Positions 1 to 11,553 of a stretch of 64,000 nucleotides of DNA are shown in pieces. How positions within the stretch are numbered: position 1 is the first letter of the stretch; each line of letters opens with the position of its first letter. The stretch comes from Saccoglossus kowalevskii (lineage: Eukaryota; Hemichordata; Enteropneusta; Harrimaniidae): contig NW_003119425.1 of the NCBI RefSeq assembly GCF_000003605.2, positions 573,666 to 637,665 of the forward strand. The letters are read 5' to 3'. Position numbers and translations under genes: made by a program. Under the pieces are notes generated by a model. That model saw only the letters and a list, made by a program, of their open reading frames with translations. It was not told the DNA's origin and did no database searches.

Positions 1-2737
1 TTTTTTGGAGGGGTGGAAGGATACGTTCTAATCAGCCACGTAACTGTTGCGAGTTATTGCACTACAGGCATATTAACCAATAAAATGTGAACTGCAACAA
101 GCTCATTATTAAATGTCAACATATGTAGAAGACATACATACAATAACGATCCTCGTGGAATTGGGTTGATTCACACGTACATTACGAATTACACTATCAT
201 ATGGAGTTATCTGTACAATCTGTGACTTTGACCGTGGGAAGTCAGTACTAATGATTTCTCACTCAGCGTTTCGACGTCACTGGGATTTGATCTAACTTAG
301 TAGCATGGCCATGGACAGATCACTGGGATTTAATAGAGCCAAAACCATTGCCAATGCCATGACGGTCGTAATCGCTTTAAGTTATTTATAAATCACGGTC
401 AACATAACATTACTATTTATGTTTGAGGGGCAATTACATTTTTTGAAAGATGGTTAGAAAGCGCGGTATAGAACAATAAGGAAAATTTTCAATGCTAAGT
501 GCTTTTACTGCATAATTACAAGTAATGATGCCAAACCCCAGCCTCAATATCACTAGTCAAAATTTAACCTTTAAGAGACGATGATCAGCGGCCTATGAAT
601 TTACATTGGACATATCGACAGTTGACTTAATCTAACGCAAGTACAAGCGACAACGCCAACGCCGCCCCTTGATTAATGGCAATCATAAAACACGCACCTC
701 AGTGCAAATCTCGACTACGGTTCGAGGATGCACGCCGCATAGAGACATACATGTTTCTTCGTTACGTTATCTTGAAGATTAAACACGTGTAACGCCTCTT
801 AAAAAGGAAACAATACCGCCTCTTACTCACTGCGAGTATTGCGTAATAATGTCGTTTTGGTGTAACGAAAAATATGCGTGATGTCACAACGGTATCTGCA
901 GGAACAAGGCCAAACACGTGACGACATTTTATCTTTCACCTACGTGATAAAGACAGGCGGGATAATGGAAATATGCTAAACATCGTAGTACCTGCACGTC
1001 ATTATTATTGCAACGTATTGGTACGAGCGTTGACCCGGTGGCGCACTTTTAGTGTTTTCTCGTGGAGCGAGCAACTGATATATTTATAAACAGTACAAAT
1101 GTCAGAAAGTCACAGGTAATGCATTCGACGAAAGTCTGTGAAATGTACCCGATGTTTTAAATTACTTTGAACAAAAAAAATTATGATTGATGATCTTTGA
1201 ATGTTGTCTACACGGTCTAATTAATTTCGCGTTTACATGGATATATTTCATTCTATTAATAAACAGTATTTTTGTCCTTGTTTATTATCGTGACATACTT
1301 GTGGATTAGAAACATGATTTCTGAAAGTTGGAGATAGACGAACGCTGTTTTATGAAGCGTGGTATGAAAGATGTTAAAGGACACTTACTACGCAGTTGCC
1401 TGGGCTTGAAATAAAAACCGAACGAAATACAACTACAAGAACAGTTAGCCACTTTTACCAAAAAGGGGGAATGAATCGTGTTCCTCTCCATGTCGAAGTA
1501 GTACGCGTAGTTTGTGCTTATTTCAAATTGCGTACATTACTAAGTTGGATGAAGACAATAAATATATATTAAGGAGATCCCCGAATCGGTGCAACCTCGG
1601 ATATCAATGTGATCTTTGAGATCGCGCACGATATTCGTAATATACTGTGATAAAAACACGTCATTCTTCAATTCAATGTCTGTAAGAATATTTGTGAAGC
1701 TGACTCACCAGGAGTGAATGTATTCTCTTCAGCTGATTCTTGGTGATGCCTATTTTCGGCTTTCTTCAAATCCAAGGAGCAGAGGTTCTCAGGCGCATGC
1801 CCCAAAACAACTAGTGACTACGTAAATGTATCGTATCGTTGTACGGCAGAGAGCGGACAGACCTGCTTCAACCGGCGCCGTTGTTAGGTTAACGCACTCG
1901 CGTCGGACGTAATAGTACATATGGCAGCGAGGTTCGGATCATTCAAAGCGGTTCCCGTTAAGAATAAATATACCCGTCCCCAAGGGAAATATATGAACAC
2001 GGTTTGCTGAAATTTACACAACAATCGTAAATTCCACGCATTCCGGGAGACTTAAAACACAGTGGTTGTCAGCGATATTATACAGACACAAACAACCGCT
2101 GGTCGGCACATCATCAACGGTTTCACAAGTCGTAAATACATATAATTATAACGGCTAGCGGGCAAGACGATTGTCGTAATAGTCTGACTTATGGAAAAAG
2201 AGATAGAGCAGAAACACTCAATCTGATAGAAATGTTCGCGGTACAAAGGTCAATATTGTATAAAGCGATTATGCGCATGTACAAAGCATGTCTCCTTGGA
2301 CGTTGAGGAGATGTGTCTGTTACACGGTGAGCCAGAGTGCTAGCATTATCGCTGCTTTTTACAAAAATCAGTTTATTCAACATTATGTCTATGCCTCTCA
2401 GAGGCATTTTCTTGGGAAATCGAAACCAATATTTAATGGATTACGTAATCAGGCGAGATCGTTGTTCGGAGTATTGATAACGTAAATTGGACTCACCTTC
2501 GACGTCTACTTTAGGGCGTTTAATTGATATTTGAATTAGACAAGAATAGAATATGCAATGAGGGTAAGTCGTGCCGTCAGTTCAGTGTGTACTGACAAGC
2601 CCTCTATTTCTAGTGGTTGATCGCATCCACTATTTACCAACTTCGCCCACTCCGCACACAAAGGTGTATAAGGCAATGGATTAAATGCTTGCTTATCTAG
2701 TTTTCTCTGATGCTTCATAACTTAATAATATAACTTT
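1..2737. other. no gene seen; intergenic or intronic DNA
   Basis: Both strands were read. Only short open frames of chance length (below about 72 codons) occur. No splice-bounded coding stretch, RNA gene or repeat stands out. Confidence 0.5.
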
Positions 2738-2763
2738 TAGTTCATTTTCCTAGTTCATTTTCC
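2738..2763. repeat. 13-bp tandem duplication
   Basis: TAGTTCATTTTCC occurs twice back to back without a mismatch. A short (ATTG)n run follows at about 2776-2791. It is probably replication slippage, with no sign of function. Confidence 0.7.
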
Positions 2764-2791
2764 TCCCGCTTCATGAATTGATTGATTGATT

Positions 2792-5200
2792 GATAAGCAA
2801 ATTAATATTCATGTCAGAGTAGATATTTGTGTGTGTATATGAATTATATATTATGAAATATCATAAGAACTTTTCACATGTTGTACAAATTTAAAATGAC
2901 ACGTTGACAAAGCTGTCAGTGACTGAGTACAGGCAGGAAATAGTTTACTCTTAAATTCGACTTGTTTGCATGACACAGTGACAATTTGTGAAAAAAAACA
3001 AATGACACGCAGGTATCGCCTCGCATGAAGGATTCGCTAAGTATGTCAGGGTAATGTTCAACTGTTGTATTATTTATTTGTTATAATGTACCAAATGCAA
3101 GAAAGCGTAGAAGATTAAATATGGCGCTTACTCTACACGAAACATGTCGTGTGCGTTTTTTTTTCAAGTCTATAGCTCGATTGCAAAACAGATAATATTA
3201 TAATATATTATATAATCCTAAATTAAAGATAGATACCTGCACTAAATCTTTATTTTTATTTTTTAAAAATATCATTGCCTCAAGTTTGATTGAAATCAAC
3301 GACTAAATTTAGAATATATTTTGTTGGCATAAAGAATATTGGCCAGGGTGTGATAAAAGCATTTATAAAAATTATGATGAAACACGAATATAGTAATTGC
3401 CTTTTGACGGCGATGTAAATAGAGCACAGACTATTACAACTATTCTCGAAGTATTGATATCCCTGTTCGTTAAATAAAAAAGCATAGTTGTCTCTAGTTG
3501 AACATGTTTGACATTGTTGAGGTGTCATTTGTGACAACATTGTCAACAGGCTTATCACATATACGGGTCACATAAAGAGATAACGTCAAATTGACTACAT
3601 GAGCGCGCATAGATACTATATATGTGGCTAATATGAAATGGTATTACGAGCTGATCAAAAGATCCAACGCGCAAAACACGCTATGATACTGACATTAATA
3701 GCTACGTGTTCATTTATAATATCATGCCTGTATTTTGGCTTAGCCTGCCTTGAAACACAACAAGAATTACCGCTCATCATCGGTGTGTTGTAAGCACGAC
3801 CCTCTTGTTAAGTGTTTTCTAACAAGGTTGATAAAATTGTATACGTTTCGTTGTCATCAACTACCCTAATAGCTATTAACAACAACAAAAAGAAAATGAC
3901 GCTGCTGAGATTTTTCGGAGTTCGGCTGCAGATTGATAAACTGAAATATAAAACCAACAACTAAATCGATTCTTTCCATACTACTGTGAACCCGAAACAT
4001 CACGTGTCTATTCATCTATAACCTGACATATCGCGAGAATCCAGTATTCTCGGAGCAAGTGTGTGTTGCTAGTTTCTCGTCGCTTGTTGCGTACCATTGA
4101 TAGGTGTGAAAAACAGTGTTACATTAAGATTATCAATCGGTAGCTGCCAACAGACGGTTACTCTGATTGATTCCGACAGCCGAATATCTTTTCTAAGGTC
4201 TTTGTCAAACAGGTATATTGTCTAGAACATACGTACAACAATATATATCTGTTAGCGTCGAATGTTCAAGTGCACAGTTCTTTGCAGCGAGCCATTGTAT
4301 TAAAGTGCTTGAATGGAAAAATTATTGGCAATGTCTCTGTCATTTTGAAAATGTATCAATGTTAACATGTATAGCAAATAATACCTTCAGTTCGAGGCCT
4401 CTTGGGTATTCACTTGGCGCGTGATTTAGCAAAGACGAATGTAAATGGTAGTAGATGTTGTGGGGGAAATGCTCCCACTGGAGAATATCAAACGTACCGA
4501 AGGTTGGCTCGTTTATGTGTTCGGTGTTTTGAAAGGGAATTGAGTTTAAAAAATACACGACAACTCTTACGTGGCAACCGTTGAATGAGTCACATCGCTG
4601 TCAAGAGAGCCATTTTAAATATGTGGTACACAGTCGTAAATATGGCGACGTTAACGAAGGTGTTCATTCAACAACTCTCACAAGATAAGTCGAAATTGGA
4701 ATCACCTGGTGGCTCCTCGAGTTACACCATTAGTTTGTATTGCAAATATAGAATAGAACCCTTAAAATTGGATGCTACGATGCAGCAGGCGTTATGTAAT
4801 TAGCGTTTCATAGTAATGTAATAATAATACAAAAAGTCCGTGGTTCGCTCTATTGTTACAATAACAAATTAGCCCAAAACGTCATAACTGATGAAGAGTT
4901 ATTTTCACGCGAGATAGCGTGCGAGCCGTAATGGCATGCTATTAGTATGTTTAGGGTGTTCAACCCGTGTTGATATTGATCGTCTGTTTTGGCTTGTTTT
5001 ATGCACAAGAGGCGAATGATGATAGTATACGAGGTATGATAAGTATGTTAAGGTTTGTATTTTTTAGGTCACAACAAGCCCGCAATATTGAAAATGTGCT
5101 AGGATTATTTGCAAATTTGACGTCAAAATGAGCTGTAAATATTGCGGTAACATGTTATAGTGCATACTAGAAATGAACGTGAACTAGAAATAGATGTTTA
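2792..5200. other. no gene seen; AT-rich non-coding DNA
   Basis: Short open frames lie at 4218-4424 and 4585-4803, among others. None shows a recognisable motif or matching splice signals, so I leave them unannotated as genes. Confidence 0.5.
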
Positions 5201-5339
<139 letters not shown>

Positions 5340-5913
5340 CACGGAGGATGCACACAGGCTGTCTTTGCACTCTAGAACATTGACAGGTAGTTCAGCTATA
5401 AATTACGAGTTAAAGCCTGGCTATTTGAAGCGGTAGGACATATACGAGATAATACGGAGCCTGTCAAATTAATAACTATGCCTTGTTGCACGAACCGACT
5501 CTATTAACATGTGAGGAGACGGTATTTATACGACCACTATATGTCAGTACTCATCAGTCAGTCAACAGGCGCAATACACGAAATAAACGTCGCTAGCCGA
5601 AAGAGAATGTTTAGGATACATGATACAGTTTACAATCGCTGCAGCAACTGTTTTTCCGCGAGTTTAAATAACCAGCCAGACATCGCCAAATTTTGAACAA
5701 ATTATTGTAATAAAAAAGCAAAGCCATCCTTAAAATGATGTTTGTATTCGTGTTTTAACCAGCTGGTCAGTTGCATCATCTCCCTGTGGCCAGGAGGCCA
5801 GAAATATGAATCTGATTTACGTAAAAGATTCACTTCTTTTGGCATTTGACACCTTATACATTTCATACGCGGTGAATGTCTGAATCGAGTAAATTTGTTG
5901 ATTGCACAAGGTA
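5340..5913. other. no gene seen between microsatellite and MITE
   Basis: This is plain mixed-composition sequence. A 61-codon open frame at 5511-5696 has no recognisable domain and is of chance length. Confidence 0.45.
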
Positions 5914-6007
5914 TTAAATGGGGAGGATCGTCCCCTGCGCACGCGCGGGAATTGAGTCCCAAGCGATGCTGAAAACGCATGCGCAAGTGACGACTTCCCT
6001 GCTTTAA
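5914..6007. mobile_element. TTAA-flanked MITE, copy A (internally deleted)
   Basis: TTAA flanks both ends (5914-5917 and 6004-6007). The arms form an imperfect terminal inverted repeat: the left reads GGGGAGG-ATCGTC-CCCTGCGCACGCG, and the reverse complement of the right reads AGGGAAG-TCGTC-ACTTGCGCATGCG. The bases inside the left arm, around GGGAATTGAGTCCCAAGCG, match the reverse complement of the copy at 59068-59221. This shows common descent beyond the arms. There is no room for a transposase, so it is non-autonomous. The TTAA target is used by piggyBac-like elements, but the ends lack the usual piggyBac CCC start, so the superfamily is open. Confidence 0.75.
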
Positions 6008-6451
6008 GCCACCGTGGATACGTGCCTCTAAACATGAAGCATTCAAGCCTATGTCAGGTGACTTAACACAACATAAAATATCGAGCGTCCTTCACATCCA
6101 TTGGCCTAACTACGATGCACTACAGAGCGTCACCTGAAGAAATTATTTACATCTATCCCGCCATGCGCAGACGTGCCCTTTGTACTCTCATATTGAAAGT
6201 AACGCATTGGTTACTGCGTTGATCTACTTCGTTCTTTTGAATACAGACTAATGCGCTGACCATTATTGTATGATAACAGGGTAAAGACGGATTGTGCGCA
6301 TTGATGGACGAAACGGAGTCGAGCCTATTATTTGGACAGTACCTTTTATTTCATGTATAGTGCCTCCTGAATGTTGTAAAACTGAATATACTTGTAGTGT
6401 TGCGCTTCAGAAGAAAGTGACCGTTAATACACTGTACGATATAACATTATA
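6008..6451. other. no gene seen
   Basis: Nothing recognisable lies between MITE copy A and the CACTA-type array. Confidence 0.45.
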
Positions 6452-6874
6452 ATGCACTGTGATGCACTACACTACATTACAATGCGATACACTGCACCAC
6501 AAGACAAAACACTGCACTATATTGCACTTCGCTACACTACACTACACTANNNNNNNNNNNNNNNNNNNNNNNNNNNNNNNNNNNNNNNNNNNNNNNNNNN
6601 NNNNNNNNNNNNNNNNNNNNNNNNNNNNNNNNNNNNNNNNNNNNNNNNNNNNNNNNNNNNNNNNNNNNNNNNNNNNNNNNNNNNNNNNNNNNNNNNNNNN
6701 NNNNNNNNNNNNNNNNNNNNNNNNNNNNNNNNNNNNNNNNNNNNNNNNNNNNNNNNNNNNNNNNNNNNNNNNNNNNNNNNNNNNNNNNNNNNNNNNNNNN
6801 NNNNNCACTACACTACACTACACTACACTACACTACACTACACTACACTACACTACACTACACTACACTACACT
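6452..6874. repeat. (CACTA)n pentanucleotide array with assembly gap
   Basis: The left part (6452-6540) is a degenerate mixture of CACTA, CACTG and CATTA units. It becomes pure CACTA just before the gap and stays pure after it (6806-6874). The open frames through it are the translated repeat and are not genes. Decay at the left edge with a pure core is the usual pattern of an old array that keeps expanding in the middle. The name describes the unit only and does not imply a CACTA transposon. Confidence 0.95.
6550..6805. other. assembly gap (256 N)
   Basis: A run of N sits inside the CACTA array. The true array length is unknown and may differ from the gap size. Confidence 1.
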
Positions 6875-6875
6875 G

Positions 6876-7922
6876 AAAGACTAGAAGACACAGAATCGCA
6901 TACATATTACTGTTTTCAAGACAGAACATAACTATACATATTGTTACAGGCGGAGATCAATCTATATCAAACCTAACACATTGTGATCACTATCGAACCA
7001 ATGACTATACTTGACATTTCACGAGAACGACTTCGAGAAAGCACTTTGAGATACGTATGTTGCATGATGTTTGTTCCATATAAGACAATGTGTTCAGGGA
7101 GAACGATGCATAATTGTAGTGCACATGGCGTCCTGTACATGTTATTTAAACAAAATGCAATGTATATTTCATGTGGCCATATGGCCAGAGACCAATCACC
7201 TATCGGCGCATGAAATCTGAGTCGTAGCGAGACAAAGTGCAGTCACGTGACAATTCCTCATGTTTGGGGATCCCCAAACGATTGTGCAAACAGATTGAAC
7301 ATTCACGGGCTCTCTAGATGGTTAATATCTTTATTGAATGGTGCTGCACATCACTTAAAAGACCCAAGGCACTACTAAGAGCAAGAATAATGTGGCTGTA
7401 CTAATCGCGATTGCGACTCATTTCTTTTCTGTGCACCCCATCAAATTAAACATGAGTGACACACTGTGTTTCCCTGCGTGTGTGTGTGTGTGTGTTCCGT
7501 AGTATGCCACCAACGGATACATTTCATTAAATAACTATAGATTTAATGTATTTTGATATCGAGTCTATTTAACAATGCATAGCATATTTGCTACACAACT
7601 GGTCAATGCATAACCATATTGTCATATAACTCGTTGGGCTATGCTAACATGCATCAAGTGGTTCCCGACATTCAAGGCTCAACTATAAGAACCGGAGCAC
7701 GCAAAATAGAGACCATCGATCAGAATGCATTCTTCCAAAAACACTGACTTTATTTCTGAATAACCCAAAACACTGATGCTGCTCTGTAATTCATCTTCTT
7801 TTCCCACCAGCATGTTATTATCCGCCGACTGCGTCATACGAGAGGATTGCTTACAACTAACCCATCACGACTTTTGTGCACACATGCGCTCTGTGTACTC
7901 TCACACCAAAATATGTAAACAG
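6876..7922. other. no gene seen; short (TG)n at 7478-7495
   Basis: This is mixed-composition non-coding sequence. It contains a (TG)n run of about nine units at 7478-7495. A 76-codon open frame at 6983-7213 has no recognisable motif. Confidence 0.45.
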
Positions 7923-8011
7923 TTTTTACACATGGGTTACTGCTGAGATCAGTTCTGGCTGCCGCATTGCAAGCAGATCTGATGTACATAAGCCAGTTCG
8001 TGTTGTTTAAG
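7923..8011 (+). other. candidate internal exon
   Basis: An AG at 7921-7922 and a strong donor, AAG followed by GTAAGAT (GT at 8012-8013), bracket an open frame. From 7934 it reads GLLLRSVLAAALQADLMYIS and then about six more residues, rich in CTG leucine and GCN alanine codons. It would encode a hydrophobic helical segment. The acceptor side has only a modest pyrimidine tract, and no partner exon was found. The alternative is chance, since a frame this short needs no selection to stay open. Confidence 0.22.
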
Positions 8012-8385
8012 GTAAGATGTTGTGTCTAGATAACATACTGTGGGGTGACTGCCATGTCGAAGTAATTTAGGGGTCGACCTAATTCGTGTGCGTGTGAGGG
8101 ATTGAAAACAAAACAACTCACGATCTTTCCGATACGGAAAACTATCGCAGAACAAAAGTAACAAGAAAAAAAGAAATATTGTTTTCAACAGTTCTAAACA
8201 CGGCAGTCATATTATAAATAATGCAGGTTACTTTGTTTTTGTGATGTTTGTTGTTTCTGTAATGACGGTACAATATTGTAAATCAGTCATGTGTAAATAT
8301 TAACCCTGTATATATGTTTTCTTTTGAGGAGGAAATTGGTGGATACGACTTGTTAAATTCCACTAGCAATAAGTCTCACTTTATA

Positions 8386-8458
8386 TGAACAACGGGGGAG
8401 TTGTCACCAGCGCATGCGTCGCTTGCGACGTGCGCAGGTGACGACCCTCCCGCTTTAA
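8386..8458. mobile_element. TTAA-type MITE, copy B (fold-back form)
   Basis: The two arms, about 8392-8421 and 8427-8454, are nearly perfect inverted repeats separated by only a few bases. The left contains GGGGGAG-TTGTCACC-AGCGCATGCG, and the right is its complement with CGACGTGCGCAGGTGACGAC. The right flank is TTAA (8455-8458). The expected left TTAA reads TGAA. The whole internal region is lost, leaving a hairpin that could extrude as a cruciform. Copies A, C and D share the arm. Confidence 0.75.
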
Positions 8459-8773
8459 AACAAATACATAAAATATACTACAACAAGCCGTTGTCTATAT
8501 TTTGACATTGTGCTTAGTCTTTTGTGCTACACTCTTAACCTATCATTAAGTATCGGAAAATGCTCATATTCGAATGTAAACTAATAAGTAATTAAACGTC
8601 GTCGTCTGCGTATTTTAGCGTAGCGCATTATGCGCGTGGGTATTACAGGGACACGACGTTCTTGAATTTACAAAGTGAATGTTCCGGCCAAGCACTCAAC
8701 TACACCTTGAAGTATTTCATTAGGACTAAGTGTATGTGACAGTGCCCTCACAGTTACAATCTGTTTATCAACA

Positions 8774-8779
8774 GCCAAT
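8774..8779 (+). promoter_or_regulatory. CCAAT-like box upstream of the helicase relic
   Basis: CCAATC lies about 50 bases before the presumed ATG of the decayed helicase copy. The ATG sits in the context AAATATGGCTGCG, which resembles YY1-type initiator sequence. If real, it suggests the copy arose as DNA with its own promoter rather than as a processed retrocopy. The motif is short, so chance is quite possible. Confidence 0.25.
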
Positions 8780-8827
8780 CGGATTGCTTCTTTCATCAAC
8801 GCGTTTGGCCAAGCTATCAAAACAAAT

Positions 8828-9196
8828 ATGGCTGCGCACAGTGGAGGCTGTGTTGGCTGGGATGTCGAGGAAATACAGCGACGATATCGAGACATCATAA
8901 AACTCACAGATATTCAGACCAAAGCTATTTAAGCTATACTCAGTTTCGAGTCAGATTTGTTCGTTGTTGGTCGCACTGGAAGCGGTAAATCATTAAGTTA
9001 TTATTCTTTCAAGTTACCGGCCTTGTGACCATCGAGCGTGGAAATAGTATTGTCACCACTGTTGAGTATTATGGAGGAGCAGGTGCATGATGTCACTGCA
9101 ACATATATCGGCAGAAATGAAGCCGAAGAGGAGAACACTCGAAATGCAATTTCCAAGTGCATTTTGGCAGTCATTTGTAACAAAGCTTTCTATTGA
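8828..9196 (+). pseudogene. RecQ-like DNA helicase pseudogene, N-terminal part
   Basis: A single frame from the ATG at 8828 reads through 122 codons with two internal stops, TAA at 8930 and TGA at 9026, and ends at TGA 9194-9196. Helicase hallmarks are in order. A Q-motif-like LTDIQTKAI lies at residues 26-34. A Walker A motif, GRTGSGKS, lies at 48-55 and is followed by aromatic and aliphatic residues as in RecQ proteins. Motif Ia, VLSPLLSIMEEQV, lies at 74-86 and corresponds to the RecQ VVSPLxSLMxDQV type. A following TYIGRNEAEEEN stretch matches the region where RecQ proteins carry a small glycine-containing loop. The DEAH box, helicase C-terminal, zinc-binding and HRDC parts are absent. 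RecQ enzymes unwind DNA 3' to 5' using ATP, but this copy cannot make a working protein. Only substitutions have broken it, since no frameshift is needed to align the motifs. The parent is either a cellular RecQ paralogue or a multicopy helicase family, and I cannot tell which. Confidence 0.75.
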
Positions 9197-9576
9197 TCGA
9201 TAAACTTTCTTTAGCGCAACCACGTGACATGCACAGTTATGAATGGAGTTACCGCACAGGGTTGGGAATTGAGGAATGTACGAACGGAACAACACCGTGC
9301 AGGCGGACGATGCCAATATGGCGCTATGGGTTGTTCATTATTGCTATAAACTATTGTTACAGGGCTACCGTCATCGGTCGTATATTATCGATTGTCAGTC
9401 ATCGCTCCCTCTTTCAACCTCATCTGCCTAATCCTAAACATGATGACCCAATAGTTGCCAAAACAGTTACTCTCACTTGTCATAACAATATATTTGTATT
9501 CATGTTTGATCAAAGCTGACATTTCCGACTTCTCCTTCTACTTTAAAACTGTGAACTTGTTTTCAGTTTCGTGTAC

Positions 9577-9638
9577 ACTGGGTCAAGTGGTAGACGCGTG
9601 TGCTTTTGAAGGCATGATTTGAAATGACATGGTTGAAA
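9577..9638 (+). repeat. tRNA-derived (SINE-like) relic
   Basis: GGGTCAAGTGGTAGACGCG resembles a tRNA D-arm and A box. About 32 bases further on, GGTTGAAATCC resembles a B box (canonical GGTTCGANTCC) with two mismatches. The region between would contain an anticodon arm, but it does not fold into a proper 5-bp stem with a 7-base loop. A functional tRNA is therefore unlikely. It could be a SINE head or a decayed tRNA pseudogene. Confidence 0.3.
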
Positions 9639-9659
9639 TCCATACATTTTGTAGAAATC

Positions 9660-11481
9660 AATATATTTAACATGCAGGATAATTTTAATTACTAATTCTT
9701 TATTTCATGACAATACCGTTTTTTTTTCAATTATTATATTTCTCACGTTTCATGACATATTTTATGATGACAAATTATTTTGAAACCTTCTATTATAATT
9801 ATATTCATAAGCTCTATTCTGATAGCATCGGCGAGTGTTAGAGACTGTCGTCAATCGCCATGTTTTGAGATGAAGCCGCGATAACGATGTTAGTATATTA
9901 TCGTAAACTCACAGCAAAACGAGTCTGACACCGTCTACAAGCAATGCTAGCGCTTGCGCAAATCTAGGTATTGAAATATTACACCCATTTCTACCATAGA
10001 AACGATATGCGTACAGTATGGAAGTATATTTGTATATTCGCTGATACACTACACTCGCATGTTCTAATGTTTTGTTTTCGAAGAATGAAGTTTGAACTAG
10101 TTTTATTGAAACGCGCAAATGTTATTCTGGCTAAAATGAAATTAAGTGTTTACATAAACATATCTTCGCCCGTTTGCTAATACTACTATGTTGGTGCGCG
10201 TTGAAGATTTTATAAGAATTGCCTACTAGTACGCATCTGTGAGTGATGATATATACCATTATTATATTCACTCAAAGAAAACAAACAACATCCCTTTAAA
10301 CACACCAGGAAAATGTCGTGTTATAAATTCTATATTGTTTATGATGCAAACAAATAAATATATGTATACCTGTCAATGGATGTTGATGATATAAACAACA
10401 TACAGTGACTCTAACTCGTCAATTGTAAATTGCTTCATCCTCGTCATAGCAGGGTAATTTACATATTTGTATATCTTTACAAAACCGTCACCGTATGCTG
10501 AACTTATATTATTGTAAAATGAACAACATTATTTTGCTATCTTGCACGAATGTAATAACATAACATGATTACGAGTGGACAAAATGGCAACTGTTAATTA
10601 ACTTCTCGATTAAACGTTTGTCGACCGGGAACGGTTTACGACAATATCCTTATTATTGGCTTCAAGTTCGAGGCAACTGAATTGGAACACATTTTTTCAT
10701 CTTTTGAGTCTGTTTCTATCGTCTAACGACATTGATCGGCGCATTCCCGCATCTGCTATCGGCACTATGCCTCTCGGAGATAAGTAGCCGGGCATGCTTT
10801 TCCGGTGACCCCCATTATTGTTCATTATGCGATTAACCCTTTCCTGACCACACTCTTTACTTATTAATTAAGCCGATATGTGGGTGGAATTCGTGCCCTT
10901 TCGGTAGAAAGGTCATATAGGAAGTAGGTGGAAGGTGGAGGTGGGGGTGGTGACGTGTACGGTGCATTCTACTGATAGAAGAGAGTCGTGATGAAATGTT
11001 TTGTCAACGAGTGTGTTTATCGCGAATAAGGTCAGACGGAAAATCCATATTCACAAATTCTCATGAATGCCCCAACAATGGTGTCGAGTGATATATATAT
11101 ATATAATTTTATTATACATGTTATGTCGATAATGTCTGTGTGTGTAGCATGCTTTCCACACCCTACCATCAATCCCACAACCTGCAGTGAGTGCGAAAGT
11201 CTGATTTTTTTTAGAACGCGGCTGAACTCTGAACTTTGCTTTACACGACTCGAGGCGCATGTTTGATTAATGTATTTGTTAAGCGGACATTGACAGAAAA
11301 CTTATAACCGTATACCGCCGAGATTCAACAAATCCATCATCCGGTTTTTACTGAGATGCAAGAGATTCCTTTATTCGTATCCTTCACGCATTTTCAAACC
11401 AGAATAAATTCCCAGTCCCAAAGCAAGCACATCTTGTAGTCTTAATCTGAAATATATATATTCTGATTCATTTTCACTTAC
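9660..11481. other. no gene seen; short (AT)n at 11091-11104
   Basis: This is AT-rich non-coding sequence. The 67-69-codon open frames at 9909-10180 and 11051-11266 occur as overlapping pairs on opposite strands and have no recognisable domains. Confidence 0.45.
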
Positions 11482-11553
11482 CTGCCGTTGACATACAGGA
11501 CATAGAATTGTGGCCAATCACGCACAGTTATCCAAAAACATGTATTGACGTAA
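11482..11553 (-). other. candidate exon with perfect 5' splice site
   Basis: On the minus strand an open stretch ends in CAG followed by GTAAGTG (donor at 11475-11481). This is a full match to the consensus donor. In the frame open up to the donor it reads YVNTCFWITVRDWPQFYVLY followed by VNGR, rich in aromatic residues and coding-like. AG dinucleotides at 11554-11555 or 11562-11563 could be the acceptor. A stop codon lies immediately upstream in frame, so the exon cannot extend further. No domain is recognised and no neighbouring exon was found. Confidence 0.22.

Noticed and set aside
5702-6046. 114-codon minus frame
   Set aside because: Much of its upstream part is MITE copy A read through, and no domain is present.
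6452-6931. Plus frames with HYTTL repeats across the gap
   Set aside because: They are translated CACTA repeat plus N bases.
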